Positions 1-11,639 of a stretch of 64,000 nt of DNA are shown here, piece after piece (positions within the stretch are counted from its first letter, which is position 1; the number at the start of each line of letters is the position of its first letter). The translations under genes were made by a program, and so were the position numbers. The notes under the pieces were generated by a model that had not been told where the DNA came from, searched no databases, and saw only the letters and a list, made by a program, of their open reading frames with translations. Origin of the DNA: Podocnemis expansa (Eukaryota; Chordata; Testudines; Podocnemididae). The DNA lies in NCBI GenBank assembly GCA_007922195.1, contig ML681992.1:1778613-1842612 (forward strand), written 5' to 3'.

Positions 1-2611
1 TGAGTTGGAAAAAGGGCTGTGAACATGCCAGTCAGATAAGTTTCCTGTAAACTGTATTCTGTGTCTGCACACTGATTTATTTACTGGCCTCTGTGTATTC
101 AAATTAATAGCAACACTCAATTCCATCCTGTTATGATAAGTTTCTGTGTTAAGTAAAGGTTTGTTACATGCAATTGAGCACTATGAATGTATTATACATA
201 TAAGTAGTAAGTTTGGATTACAGCCATCCAACAGGTTATTCTTATCCACATGTTTCTGTCAAAAGTTTAGTCAAATTGACATGTTTCTATGAAATATTTA
301 GATTCTGACAAAACTGCATTTTTCAGTGGAGAATGGCTATGTAAAAAAACCAAAAACAAACAAAAACAGCTTTGCTATGCAAAACAAAAGCATTAATAAA
401 ATCAAGCACAGTATTTAAATATAAAGGCCTCACAAGAATGCCTCTGGAAAAAAAATGCCATTTTTAGCTTGAAGTTTACATAGCACTTACTGTGAAATGA
501 ACTACTTTCATAAATTCTGCACTGATGCTATAGGAGAGGCCATGGCATCATAGCCAGAAGTTCTCCATCACTTTGGAAACATTGACATTGTTGAAATTAT
601 TATCTTTAGTTAGCAATTGGTAACATTGTAGAAAAGTGTTGTAGAGCAAACTCATTTCATTTTTTTTAGGTTATCATTGTGCACATTGTCATCTATTTCA
701 TAAAAAATCATTGTGAGTGAGGTATGTCTGCTATGTCTTGTGGAAAAAAGAAACAGATACACTTTCAGTGCTTCAGAATACATACAACAAAAAAAGACTG
801 GTGAATTTCCCAATCACTCATGCTAATTATACTGTTACTATCTCAGACTCTTTTCAGAGTTCTTAGGAATGTGTAGGAGCTTAGCAAGGGCACACTTATT
901 TGATTCTTTCTTATTAAGTTGTGCAACAAAGTGTGATGAGGAAACAAAAAAGTGAGAGAAAAAAAAAAGCCTAACAGATTGGCCTACCTCCTGAAGAAGT
1001 GGAAGAGAGAGGCTACATGAAAGAGCTAGCACTTTACTTTTATGGTAAATTGCATGCATTTAAAGCTTAAAATATTTCTCATGAGGCTATCACTCCTGCA
1101 AACCACTTCAAGCTGGTAGGTTTCATTATAGTAAGTTATATTCTGTGACATCATAAACCAAAAATAAATCCTGCCCTGTTAATTCATTGCTTTGAAGATG
1201 TAATAATTTGAAAATGCTTAGGAGAACAATCACTGGTCAAGAGTCAGATTTTTTTTTTATTTTATTTTTTAAATCAAGTTGCAGTACTTGACCCAAACAC
1301 TGGGTTGGAGGTTGACATCTGATTAAATGAGATTTCTGTTGGTGAACTTGAGGTTGATTTTTGCCTTGCCCAGACATAGTAATTTCCATTAATGGAAAGT
1401 GAGTGTAATTTGATTTGATAATACTTTACACTCACTTAGCACGTACTCTGCAAAGGTAAAAAGGAAACCATATTCAAGACAAACTAAAATCCATGACATT
1501 AATTATAAATCGACTGTCTATGAGCTCTGCAGCTCCAAAAGAAGGATCCATTCTGAGTATGCCATTTTATTTCTGAAAAGCAATGAGCAGAATTTTGACA
1601 ATCACTAGCACATCTTGTGTAAAACACAATCCTGATTGTTTTGTATATGATCTTGACTGTCTCATGCAAGGAGACCTGTGCAGACTACAGCCTTCTGACT
1701 AGCAAAGGAGAGGATGTGTCATACAAATAATTTCCATAGAACCAAATTTATTTTTTTTTTGCTAATTCACATTAATTAATAGTACTGCTCACTGAGAATG
1801 CAAATGACTATAATTTGCTCGTAAAATAATATGTTGTTTTGTATATAGACTGTGAGCCTCTGACTGTTTTGCTTTCCGTTATGCTTTACTTTTTCTTGCA
1901 ACAAACAAGACTTCATTCTATTAGAGTTCTATTTAATCCAAACCCCCTTTCCTTTTGCTCTTGGAATTAGTCACTTGAAAGCCTTGTGGAATTACATCTC
2001 TTGCTCTATTGCACACTATGCAAGAATACCTGTCTTGCCAAGAAAATAATAGCAGTCAAGGGCAATTTTGAGGATGATGTGGGCCTGGCCAGTTAGAATG
2101 AATTGCAAACACTTTAAACTTCACAAACTCCTTTTAGCCAGTTTAAACAGACTTTTATATGAAATTGTATTTTAAATGAACCAAACTGCATTTGTCGTTT
2201 CAGATTGTTTTATTGTTTCACAAGAGCATGGCTCCAACCCTGTTAATGAAGCAGATTTCATTACACTGTATTGTAGTCCCCTCATTCACTTTGCCCACTG
2301 TCTTGGTGAAAAGTTGTGGGGGTGAGGGGGGAAACACAACAACTAACTAGAGCCTGAAAGAGTATAGAGCGACTGTGATTGTTATGTAAAGATTTAGGGT
2401 CTGGCCTCACATCCTCCATTTTGTAGGATGACATTCTGAACAAAGACAGGTGCAGTCTATAGCAATGTCTTAAAAAGAAAAAAAAAGACAGTGGGAGGAG
2501 AAATGAAAGATCATCAACTTAGTTAGGGAATATAAAGGAAACAATGAGGAACTATACAGGTGTCAGTATACATGATTGGATGTATAAAGTTTTTGGCACT
2601 GTTCTGGGACA
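1..2611. other. AT-rich non-coding stretch
   Basis: No gene, RNA or clear mobile element was recognised in this stretch. Both strands carry stops in all frames at the density expected of AT-rich non-coding DNA. Homopolymer A and T runs occur (for example near 955-970 and 1250-1270), but nothing that defines an element end. Confidence 0.6.
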
Positions 2612-2795
2612 TAGAGACCCAGGTTCATTCTTTTCTGCCACAAGCTTGTGGTGTGACCTTGAACAGAGCAATCACTCTGTGCTTCATTCACCATCAATAA
2701 AAATGGGAATAATAATATCTTTTTGCAGGTGTGCTGGGAAGATGCATTCATTAATGTGTGCCAAGTGCTTAGATACAGCAGTGGTGATGCCTGTA
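2612..2795 (+). repeat. MIR-type SINE (CORE-SINE)
   Basis: The sequence follows the MIR consensus in order: an 'agacccaggttc' segment, a 'tgtgaccttgaacagagc' segment, a 'aaaatgggaataataata' core, then 'gtgccaagtgcttaga'. These are the conserved MIR core blocks with the correct spacing and orientation. The tRNA-related 5' head is missing or too diverged to see. An ancient amniote SINE with no coding capacity. Confidence 0.85.
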
Positions 2796-2799
2796 GTTA

Positions 2800-4900
2800 T
2801 CTATGGATACTCTAGGGTACCTGAGAATGACCCATATAGTGGTTCATTGGGATTGGAATCCAGGATATTTTTAGCTCCCAGCCTATTGCGTTAAACATTA
2901 AAACCTAATCACCTAATGTCTGGTAAGAAACAGAAAAGGCTAGAAAATGTTTTAAAGAAGTTGAAAATTGCCTGAAGAAGTATAGAGCCAATCACACTGA
3001 CTAAGAAGGAAAGAGAGGATTTGATGTCCCTGGGCTAGGAAAAGATGACTGGGAGTTTGTGATCAGAAAGAGAAGTACATCTATCTGCTTCCATGGAACC
3101 AGCTCAATTTAGCACTTCTCAGGCGTCTAGAAACATCTTCTGCATACTGGACTGGTTAAGATATTTCATTGATACATTACTGCACATACTTTTAAGATGA
3201 TATTTCTCCTTACAGAAAAGGGATGGAAATTTGTATTGAGGATAATTTTGAATATGTGGAGATGAAACAGAAGGCTTGTTCATCAGAAGAAAATGAGGAA
3301 TAACAATTGATAAGAGATTTTGACTTAGATCTCAGGGTAATAAGAAATCTGGAGAAATCTGAAATAGAAATGAAGAGTTCAAAAGTATCAGAAAATTACT
3401 GAAAGATAATTTGACCGCTAAAGAGCTCTCAAACATAACAATAGTCTGGAAGCTGTTTCAAACATATTCCTAGCTGCTTTACTCCTCCATAAAGTCCAGA
3501 AGGATAAAGTAGGCCAGAGTCTGGGATTACCTTAGTTTAGGAACCATTTCTAGCTCTCATTCATTCTCCTGAAGAGAAGCTTCCCAAAATGGAAGGATGA
3601 CTTGCATCTGCCTGCCAAAACAATTTGTACATGAAAACCTCAAATTTCACCCCTTGGGAAGAGGCAGGAATATTCCCAAAGAAGCAGGCAGCACTCCTGG
3701 GCTAACACTGAGAGAAGAGGTCTGAGGGAATTATACAAAGAATTCTTATTTTTCACTGTCTTGTACCTTGTAAGCCATTTAGAGTTGTGTAAAGAATGCA
3801 TAAAAAGCTACTAAACTAGAGTAGTAGATCAGTGGAGAATCAGGTAGCATAAATGTTAATCCTGACTATGCTTCCCATGATTGTTGCTTGCTTATTCAGG
3901 GCTGTGCTCTTGAACAGGCAAAAAGTGCATGCTGAACAGTATGCTATTCAGTTTGTCTGAAGTTACATGGTGGAGTGGAGACTTGGTAAGAAATAATCAT
4001 TGTTTTGTATGATACGAGCAAAACAAGAAAATGCACCTGGCAGAATGAAACAATACATTTATCTAACAAGAAAAAGATAAGTGCTGGAAATTAATCTGCT
4101 TACACAGGAGTGAAGGATAAGGAAAGAAATCAAATGAAAGAGGCATTTCCCTGGAAGAAAAGGAAAAAAAAAAAGATACTCTTTCCCTTCAAATATGAGA
4201 GATTGATTGGAACGAGAAGAGCTGGGCCTGCATTAGTGAGGTGAACGGAAATGTCTTTTGCAGAGGAAAGAAACCTCAGTACCCAACAGAAACTTGGAGA
4301 GGGGAGAGCAACCACATTGTACAGAATAAGGAGAATGTTATTGTTGAGCTGCCATGGCACAGGCAGGAGTGCAGTGAGATGCACAGTGAAGCAACAGCAT
4401 ACCAAAATGCATTTAAAAGGAGAAGAGGGGATTTTTGCTTAGAAGGTGGTTGCAAAATATGTGGATAAGGACTAGTTGCCCCATGAATGTGGGAAGAAGT
4501 AATGAGTACATTCTGGAAGCCTGACTGTGGAAAACTGAAGAAGGGTTTTTGCTGTTGCTTGACGGGACAGGTAATATAATGGAAGGATATGAAGTCTGGT
4601 TGAAGAGATGAAGAGGAATTAGAACTGGTGATTCCAACCTGTTTGTGCTGGCAAAATGACTGGTATTTTTGCCAACTATTTTTGTACAAATTTGCTGTGT
4701 TCTTATTAGAAAATGATTCCATGTTGTTTGAAACATTCAGATACCTTGGGAAATGTTCCACCAAACTCAGCTTATTTTTAAGTTCATAAAAATTTCAGAA
4801 TATTTCACCTCTTTGTCCTTCTTCAAGAAGTCTGCTTACTCTTTTCATTGAAAATAAAACATTTATTCCTCTCAGTTAAAAAAAAAAAAGAAGCTATTTT
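2800..4900. other. Unassigned AT-rich non-coding stretch
   Basis: No coding exon or recognisable repeat could be supported. A minus-strand open frame of 162 codons at 4276-4764 has no recognisable domain and overlaps other open frames on both strands, so it is treated as chance. Confidence 0.5.
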
Positions 4901-4901
4901 G

Positions 4902-4974
4902 GCAAACAAACAAACAAGCAAACAAGCAAGCAAGCAAGCAAACAAACAAACAAACAAACAAACAAATAAATAAG
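4902..4974. repeat. (AAAC/AAGC)n microsatellite
   Basis: A tetranucleotide array of CAAA units with an internal block of CAAG units, ending in AAAT units. An ordinary simple repeat with two substitution variants arranged in blocks, which suggests slippage spreading of a point mutation. Confidence 0.95.
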
Positions 4975-5409
4975 CATCAGTGATCTATGTATCCCTAATC
5001 AGAAAATAAAGTATTTAGTGCTACTTGACTGCATACCCTGCAGTTAACAAGATTTTAGCCCTCAGCTGCCTCTCTTTCAATCAAAGAGATTATTTTTGCT
5101 CTGTTTGTTTAAAATATAAGATAAAAATTCATAAAGATGTGCCAAGTTGTGCAAGCCCTAGGCTTTTAGAACATTATGGACTCTCTTCTTTCTATCCTGA
5201 TGAGTAAGTATATAATCTTTCCATCATACTTCAACCTGTCTTTCTCACTTCACATTTCACAGCATCTCTTTGTTGCAGATGTTCAATTATTTTTAAATTT
5301 TGCTTGTATCTGTTTTTTCCCCAGTCTTGCACATACAAAGAGATATGGAATGATTCAGTGTCATTGCAAAGCATGGTGATTTATCTAAAGAGTCTGGAGA
5401 GTCAATCCT

Positions 5410-6265
5410 TCAATGGTTTGCATGAGGAAAGCAGAAAGATTTAAGAAAGTTATGAGAAGGAAGAAACAGAGAGACAATATAGTGGAGAAAAAAATGAAAG
5501 GAAGAAGAGACGGAGACATGGGGCCTGATGCAAAGTCCCTTGGTATAAATGGAAAGCCTCTCACTGACATTAAGAAGTGTTGGATCAGGTCTGTGGGGAA
5601 GACAATGGAGATGAGTAGTAGTTAAGGAAGGTTGATAGCAGATCACTCGCACAAGATGAGAGAACAAGGTCATTAGAGAGAAATGTGGATTGCAAGGAGA
5701 ATATAGGAGAGATGAAATGAGGGAGGAATGGAAAGGAGGTAGTTGAACAGAGAAGAACCAGAGATGACAAAAAAGAATGAGAGTATGGTGCAAGCACTGT
5801 TCCCTTTAAGTTGTATGCATGTGTGCGCAAACATAGGTCATGAAACCTGCGCATACAACAAAGTAAAGTGCGCACAAAAAAATTCAATACTGCTAATATT
5901 GGTACTCACAAATAAGTGTTTTTGTGCACACCAACAAATTTTTTGCACACACAGTCTACAAGTAATTAGAGGGAACATTGGCAAGTAAAAGGTTGAGGAA
6001 GAATAGATTAAATGATAAGAGACAACAGAATTATGTGGAGGTTGGGAAGTGAAAGAAAGAGGCTGAGGTTGAGGGACTTAGAGGGAGAAAAAAATGTGGG
6101 GGAAAATTTCATACTAAAAAGCAGAGGGATTCTAAAAAAAAACAGAAATGAGGGGATGAATGAAGTTATGATAATAAATGTTAAAATAACATTTAAAGGA
6201 AGGAAATAGAGGAGAGAATGTAAGAGAAAAATAGCAGAAAAAAATAGCCAAAAGGAAAGATTCAA
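5410..6265. other. Strongly purine-rich tract (plus strand)
   Basis: Apart from the hAT-like insertion at 5795-5980, the plus strand here is dominated by A and G with repeated 'gaggaaag', 'agaaggaag' and 'gagagaatg' words. It gives rise to several long spurious open frames on both strands (proteins rich in Lys/Arg/Glu on plus, Phe/Leu/Ser on minus). It is not a simple tandem repeat. No gene is supported. Confidence 0.6.
5795..5980. mobile_element. hAT-like MITE (CAcTGTTCCCT...AGGGAACATTG)
   Basis: A 186-bp element with terminal inverted repeats: left CACTGTTCCCTTTAA, and the right end reads CAATGTTCCCTCTAAT in reverse. It is flanked directly by GCAAG on both sides (5790-5794 and 5981-5985), a candidate 5-bp target site duplication. 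The interior carries inverted 'gcgcac'/'gtgcgc' words typical of a foldback MITE. The same family recurs at about 26719-26935. hAT duplications are usually 8 bp (5-6 bp in some groups), so the superfamily call is less certain than the element itself. Confidence 0.75.
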
Positions 6266-7045
6266 ACAAGTTTTAGTGAATAGAATGTTGCTTACTTCTG
6301 TTCCTACATCTTAATGTGAACGTCTGCTGTACTTAAAGGGGAGGTTAAAGGCTTAAGGTTAAACCCCGGTATTGAGTTCCACAACCACAATTTATGAGTA
6401 CAAAGAAAGAGAGGAAGGAAAAACATTTGTTCATTTAAAATAAAATAAAATAAAATAAAAACCTCTTTAATTAGACAGTTTTACTGGTAGAGGCTTGAAA
6501 GAGGAATTTTGGCATTTTTTGCAAAATAAGCGTCATTCAGGAAAAACATCTTTGAGAGTTCCAAGAAACAGTAGTTCAAATTTCACTCAGTTCTGGCCTT
6601 TTGAAAATCACATGATGTGTATAAAAATATATTTTTAATATTACTTGGTCCCAAACTATTGAGCTGTGCCTGGATAGTCCCCCAGTTCCACAAAAGGTTC
6701 TACAGAAGTCATTGGGACTATACATGAACCCATTTTTTTGGATTTCACTACAACACCAAGGTTTGAAGCATATTATTAACCATCTAAGATGGACTGTGCA
6801 TGATTGCTGTCTCCTTTAGCTACATAATGGAGAGTATACAAGAAGATGCCCTTCGTTTTGTTTTTGTGAAGCTTGCAAGGCATGAAGGGGATATGAAAAG
6901 CTACTGTGCACTTTGTAGTGCATCTTCTGAAGAACTACTGGGTTAGTGCAGGAAAACAGCTGTCTTCCTTTCTTATATATGGAAAACAGACTACTCAGAA
7001 GGAATTTATATTCTCCTGTACTATTTTTTTTTCTTTTTGCAAGTG
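5986..7045. other. Unassigned non-coding stretch with (AAAAT)n
   Basis: Contains a short (TAAAA)n microsatellite at about 6436-6461. No gene or element boundary was recognised elsewhere in it. Confidence 0.55.
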
Positions 7046-7049
7046 AGCA

Positions 7050-7226
7050 GAGGTATGTCTACACATACATTGTAATTTGCCCTAAAAGGGATTAGATGGA
7101 ATTAAAAAAAAAAAAAAAAGTCCACACTACCTTTTATTAATTCAACCTAAGCATTTGCTTGGGTTGAATTGACCAGAGGATGCTTTGAAGTTATAAAACC
7201 ACCTATAACTTCAAAGTGACCATCAA
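7050..7226. mobile_element. Harbinger-type MITE fragment
   Basis: Begins with AGGTATGTCTACACATAC, a close match to the terminus shared by the Harbinger MITEs in this window. It continues with inverted 'ttgaa'/'ttcaa' words and a perfect 13-bp inverted repeat (7183-7195 and 7204-7216, 8-bp loop). No matching right terminus was found; the GC-richer DNA after it (to about 7380) may be element interior. Confidence 0.5.
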
Positions 7227-7732
7227 TTTGAACCAGCTAGTAGCATTGTGCAGCCACTGCCCCACCCGGCCCCATCACTGGTTGGGGGCCCGGTTGGAAG
7301 TGGCAGAGGTCTGGGTCCCTAACTCCATATCAAGGCCAGGGGGTGGGCCCCAGGTCTTTTCCCAGGGCAATGATGCTCCTGATTTTTCTGTTTACATAAT
7401 ACAAGTAAAGACCAAATGAAAAGTGTTAATTTTGAAAAGTTCAATAAAACTTATCCTTATAGAGCTGACTACATTTTAAAGGTAGAGTAATGCTGAAAAT
7501 TACTGGCAAACATAGACTATATAAGGTTGCACCTAAATTAGTATAGTAATTAATTGTTTCACTTCCTGAATGGTCTCTAGGAAAGTCTATGCTGCATAAG
7601 GTTTCTAGGAAAGCCTGTGCTGCATATAGATCTCTAAGCAATTCTTTCAAATCAAAATCAGGGTGACCAGTTCTGTTTATGGGTGTTACTTATTCTAAGT
7701 TAAATTAAAAAAGGAGTCTTGTGGCATTTTTA

Positions 7733-8125
7733 GGCTATGTCTACACTAGCAAATTAGTCCAGACTAAGGAAGCTTAGTCTGGACTAATTCAAACCAAAGG
7801 TTAGTTTGAACTAGTTAGTTTGGCCAGTTAGTCCAAACTGCTTAGTTCAAACTTATTTGCATATTGAGTCCAGATTAGCCCAATGGAGATGTGCTAGTTT
7901 ATACTAAATAAGTTCAAGCTAGTGGTTAGTTTGAACTAAATGTTTTCGGTTTTTTGTTTGAACTAACTTTTAGTTTGAACTTGCAGTTTTTTGTAGTTCA
8001 AACTCAAAAGTTAGTTTGAACTAAAAAAGTGCAGGTAGTTTGAACGTGTTTAGTTCAGACAAGCTTCAAACAACTTAGTTCAGACTAAGGAGGTCTGAAC
8101 TAAGGTTTTAGGTGTAGGTATAGCC
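7733..8125. mobile_element. Harbinger MITE, GTTTGAAC subfamily, TSD TTA
   Basis: A 393-bp element with left terminus GGCTATGTCTACACTAG, and right terminus reading GGCTATACCTACACC in reverse. The target duplication TTA sits at 7730-7732 and 8126-8128, which is standard for PIF/Harbinger. The interior is a dense array of 'tagtttgaacta' and 'tagttcaaacta' words, which are imperfect palindromes. It is inserted in the 3' tail of the PLE copy; the tail reads through cleanly when the element is removed. Confidence 0.9.
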
Positions 8126-8440
8126 TTAAAGACTAACAAGTTTATTTATTGCTTGACGTTTCATTATAGAAAATCCTATCATATCATGTGCCTCGAGATG
8201 GAGAACTTACAGAATGGGAGGGAAATGAATGCAGGGGATTGTAGGTTGCAGGATCAGCTCAGACGGGTACAGCAAATCAAATTATTTGTTTAGATTCAAA
8301 CAGTGGAGGACAGCATATTAGAGGGATGTGAGCTAAAAGCTCTTGTAATAAGGAAAGAACCCAAAATCCTTGTTTAACACTAAGGCAGTAGTGTCAAATC
8401 TGCAAATGAATTCCAGTTCTGCAGTTTCTCTCTGATGCTT

Positions 8441-8692
8441 TTATTTATAATTCATTTGCCTAAGTAGGGCTATTAACATATTATCAATGAAGTGAGCAGG
8501 AAGATGGAAATGCTCCCCAACTGGTTTTTTAATGTTATTTCTGATGTCAGATTTGTGTCCTGTTATTCTGTTGCATAGAGACTGCCCTATTTGTCCAATA
8601 TATAAGGAAGAAGGGCATTGTAGGCATATGATGTCATATATCACCTTGGTGGATGAGCAGGTCAACAAGCCCTTGATGGAGTAGCTGGTTGG
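8441..8692 (-). pseudogene. GIY-YIG endonuclease domain of a Penelope-like element
   Basis: About 84 codons translate to a typical PLE GIY-YIG region: a Cys-rich lead-in with CSSTKVIYDIICLQC, then LYIGQIGQSL, then NRITGHKSDI and PVGEHF. VIY and YIG correspond to the two halves of the GIY-YIG motif, and the Arg of NRITGH fits the catalytic arginine. In active PLEs this domain nicks the target DNA for retrotransposition. It is in frame with the segment at 9214-9549 once the intervening 515-bp MITE and one target duplication are removed. There is no start of its own; it is the C-terminal end of a truncated polyprotein. Confidence 0.8.
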
Positions 8693-8695
8693 ATT

Positions 8696-9210
8696 GAGCA
8701 CATCTATACTTACAATTTATTTCAAGTTAATGAGGATTAATTAGAACTAAATTAATGCATAGCTACACTGGCTTTCATTACTTCAAACCAAGGAATTCTT
8801 TAGTTTGAAGTAATGAATGCTTACTTCAAAGTTGAGCCTTCCTTAACTTCGAAATAACAGTTAATTTGAACATATTATTTCAAATTAACCCAATGGAGCT
8901 GTATTAATTCAAACTAACTGTTAGTTCGAATTAACACAGTTTGATCTTCTCCATCCCAGTGTGCCTTCCTCTTTCTGTGTATTGAGTGGAGGCAAGGCCC
9001 TTCTCAGGGGCCATGTTGCCACACTTCCCATGAGGCCCCCCTCCAAAATCAAACTAGCAAGTCCTGTCCATAGACATGCTAGTTTGATTTGGGTTTCTAG
9101 TGGGGACATGTTAGCTTGAATTAACTTAGTTTGAATTAACCATTATTAGTTTGAATTAATTAGTTTGAACTAAGTTAATGCAAACTAACTTCCTACATAG
9201 AGGCATAGCC
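8696..9210. mobile_element. Harbinger MITE inside the PLE coding region, TSD ATT
   Basis: A 515-bp element. The left end GAGCACATCTATACTTAC aligns base for base in length with the family terminus; the right end reads GGCTATGCCTCTATG in reverse. ATT flanks it at 8693-8695 and 9211-9213. It shares with the autonomous element the 'gttgccacacttcccatg' block and the central palindrome (about 9046-9090). Subterminal words are of the GTTTGAAC/TTCGAATTAA type, with a CpG still intact at about 8925 (gttcgaatt). Confidence 0.85.
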
Positions 9211-9213
9211 ATT

Positions 9214-9549
9214 ATGTCCTGTGATCTTGTCTTTTACGCATATATGTGGGGAAGGTTGGCAACATGGTTTGTTGCATGGATATGAGCCTGCTTTAATGTT
9301 TCTGTTATTTAGTGTGTAGTTGCTGGTGATTATCTGCCTGCAGTTGGGTGGATGTCTGTAAGGGAGGAAAGGTCTGCCTCCCAGGGCTTGAGAGAGTGAG
9401 GGATTGTCTTGCAGAATAGGTTTTAGATCTCTAATGATGTGCAGTACAGGTTTGACTTGGGGGTTGTAGGTGATGACGTGTGGCATTCTGTTGTTTTGTT
9501 TCTTGAGCTTCTCCTTTTGTAGATCTAGATTTCTGAAGTTAGATCTCAA
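9214..9549 (-). pseudogene. Penelope-like element region between RT and GIY-YIG
   Basis: About 112 codons with the characteristic PLE linker: MPHVITYNPQ, a segment with RDLKPILQDNPSL, then FLPYRHPPNCRQII, and Cys/His-rich PCNKPCCQPSPHIC. In intact PLEs this lies between the reverse transcriptase and the endonuclease and carries zinc-binding cysteines. It reads directly into the GIY-YIG segment after removal of the MITE at 8696-9210. The upstream reverse transcriptase is not present; PLE similarity fades around 9580. Confidence 0.75.
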
Positions 9550-9984
9550 ACAGTTCAGTTTGCATTCAGGAAAGCTGCACAGCTAACCATTTATGTTCTT
9601 GACAGGAACTTGTTTTGTTTGTCATTATGAGAGCTGAGTGATAATATTTTACTAAAATCTGAATTAGGCAAGTAAACTAAAACAGAACATCTGTACTAGG
9701 GAAAAGGGTCCAGTGTCAATTTTGGAGAACAATTAAATAGATTTCTCCTGTGGTGTCTCAGCCTTAACACATAGATTTACTTCTCATGATTTTTAAACAC
9801 CAGAGTAGATGTAATGATAGACTAGTTCAAATATTGCAGAGATTGCTTTGGCCAGTCTAGCTTTGGCTAGACAAAGTAAAGTAGAGCTTGTGTACCATCA
9901 TGCAAATTATGATTAATAGCCATGGTGCCAAGATGTGGTACTTTGATTCTTACATTATTTCCCTCCCTCTATGCCTCCCTTTCC

Positions 9985-10130
9985 ACTGTTGGTTAATTTT
10001 ATTCACCTGCTGCAACATAGACTATAAGCTCTTGAGGTAAGAACAGTATATTTAATGTGTTGATACAATGCTTAGGATAATAAGAAATCCCTGAGTGGGG
10101 CTTTTAGGAAGCATAAAATACAAATAAATT
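9985..10130 (+). repeat. Old dispersed repeat ('taagctcttgaggtaagaac' type)
   Basis: Carries the block 'gactataagctcttgaggtaagaacagta ... acaatgcttag', a segment widely dispersed in amniote genomes. A second copy lies at about 30925-30990 ('ctgtaagctctttgggggcaag'). I cannot assign it to a named family with certainty. Confidence 0.5.
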
Positions 10131-10136
10131 ATATTA

Positions 10137-10163
10137 ATTATTATTATTATTATTATTATTTTA
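10137..10163. repeat. (ATT)n microsatellite
   Basis: A trinucleotide array of about eight ATT units directly following the dispersed repeat. Confidence 0.95.
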
Positions 10164-10289
10164 TTTATTAAAGTAGCCAGATGCTCCCACCCATCTTGTT
10201 TTCCTCACTATAGTCTGAACAATTTCCTCTTGTGTCTCTCTTCCTGTATATGCACATGTAACCACAAGCAGACAAAACCAAAAGTACAG

Positions 10290-10763
10290 GATGTTAAGAT
10301 GTGTGTTTAAAGCTGTATTGACCTACAAACCCAAATAGGGTACAGTATATAACTTCTGATTGGATTAATTGCATTTCTGCTTATGAATATGCAGTGTCTT
10401 ATGAACATATTCTATATCAACACCAGGCAGAGATGAGAAATGTAACAGCATGCCAGACTTAGGACCAGTTAAGAAGCAGTTGACCCATCCCATCAATCTG
10501 AAGGGTCCCTGAGGACTCCCATCACTTTGAAAGCAGACCTCCAGGCAGCTGTCACCTGACCAGCCTCAGTCACCAGTGAAATCAAAACCAGCATCTTCAT
10601 ACTGCAGCTAAGCCACAAGCCTGTCTGAATGAATGTGATGAGTGTGTGAGTATTGCCTTAAAATCATAAGCTAGGCCTTGTAATAATAAGAAACCACAGC
10701 TATTTATCTGAGTTCAATTATTGGTGGGTCTGGGACAGGGCCCTGACCCAAAATTGGTAACAA
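10290..10763 (+). mobile_element. Possible solo LTR (weak)
   Basis: A segment opening TGTTAAGATGTG and closing TTGGTAACA, with a U3-like AT-rich start, a 'tatataac' box near 10346 and a GC-richer end including 'ctgggacagggccctgacc'. The composition resembles a retroviral-type LTR, but no target duplication was found and no internal region follows. It could equally be an unassigned repeat. Confidence 0.25.
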
Positions 10764-11639
10764 TAAAGCATCATTTTATTCTGGAAATTTTGAGCTTCTG
10801 GATGGTGCCTTAAGACTAGAACTGTGGAGGGCAAAGAACCAGATCCCCAAAAGTCTACCCGCACACATGGATAATAAAAAGATATAAATTGGCTTGAGAA
10901 GCCTGTTACCCATAGTTTAGGGACAGTGTTTCTCCAGCGTATGATAGAGGTATTCTCAGCCATCTTGTGTGCATTCAGTCAGCATTAATTAATAAAATAG
11001 GATACCACACAGTCATGATTTAACTTGTGCAACCAGGACTTTAGAAGGGAAGATCAAATACTATCTGTGAGTTTACAATTTCTGTGAACAGAACTGGGGG
11101 GGGGGGGGTGAAAAATTATGAGACTGAAAGAAAGTAAGTGGAGACTTTTGAGTTCAGGCATCTTTAATATAGAAGCTTATTGTGGCAAGACAGTTCAGAA
11201 TGTTTTATTGATAAGTATTTTACTGAGTTAGGGAAAGTGATGACCCAATAGGGATGACTATTTTTTTAAAACCTCGTAATAAAAAGACTAGATAATAATG
11301 TACTTCGGATCAGTTCCCTGAAAATATCCTGAGATATTTTTCACTAACAATTTACTTCCCATAGGGAAATGATTGGCCATAGTTGACCTGCTGCTAATTA
11401 CCTGATACAATCTCATATTTCAAGTAATTATTTGGGATATTATAAGCCTATGTCTGTGTGTGCTTAAATCTAATAAGCAACAGTTTTAGATAAGATTGTG
11501 CTTTTTCTGCCTCAATCTTTCATCAGTTGGATATGCTGTATTTCCATTGATTTATTCTTGATACTGTTAAAGGCTGAAGGAGGCCAAAGAAAGCCTGGGG
11601 GGGGGGGGTGAGACCTCAGGGGTATAAGGTGGTGGCAAA

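Larger units (their letters stand above)
7705..9580 (-). mobile_element. Penelope-like element, 5'-truncated, split by two MITEs
   Basis: Read on the minus strand, this is the 3' part of a Penelope-like retroelement (reverse transcriptase plus GIY-YIG endonuclease). It contains the region after the reverse transcriptase (9549 to 9214), the GIY-YIG domain (8692 to 8441), a non-coding 3' segment and a tail ending in 'tgccacaagactcct' near 7705-7729. Removing the two Harbinger MITEs (7733-8125 and 8696-9210) and one copy of each target duplication restores a continuous PLE. The tail family recurs at 18692, 26135, 34183, 34563 and 54182. The reverse transcriptase core is absent, so this copy is dead. 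Confidence 0.8.

Noticed and set aside
4276..4764. 162-codon minus-strand open frame as a host exon
   Set aside because: No domain and no supporting neighbours; other frames are also open here.
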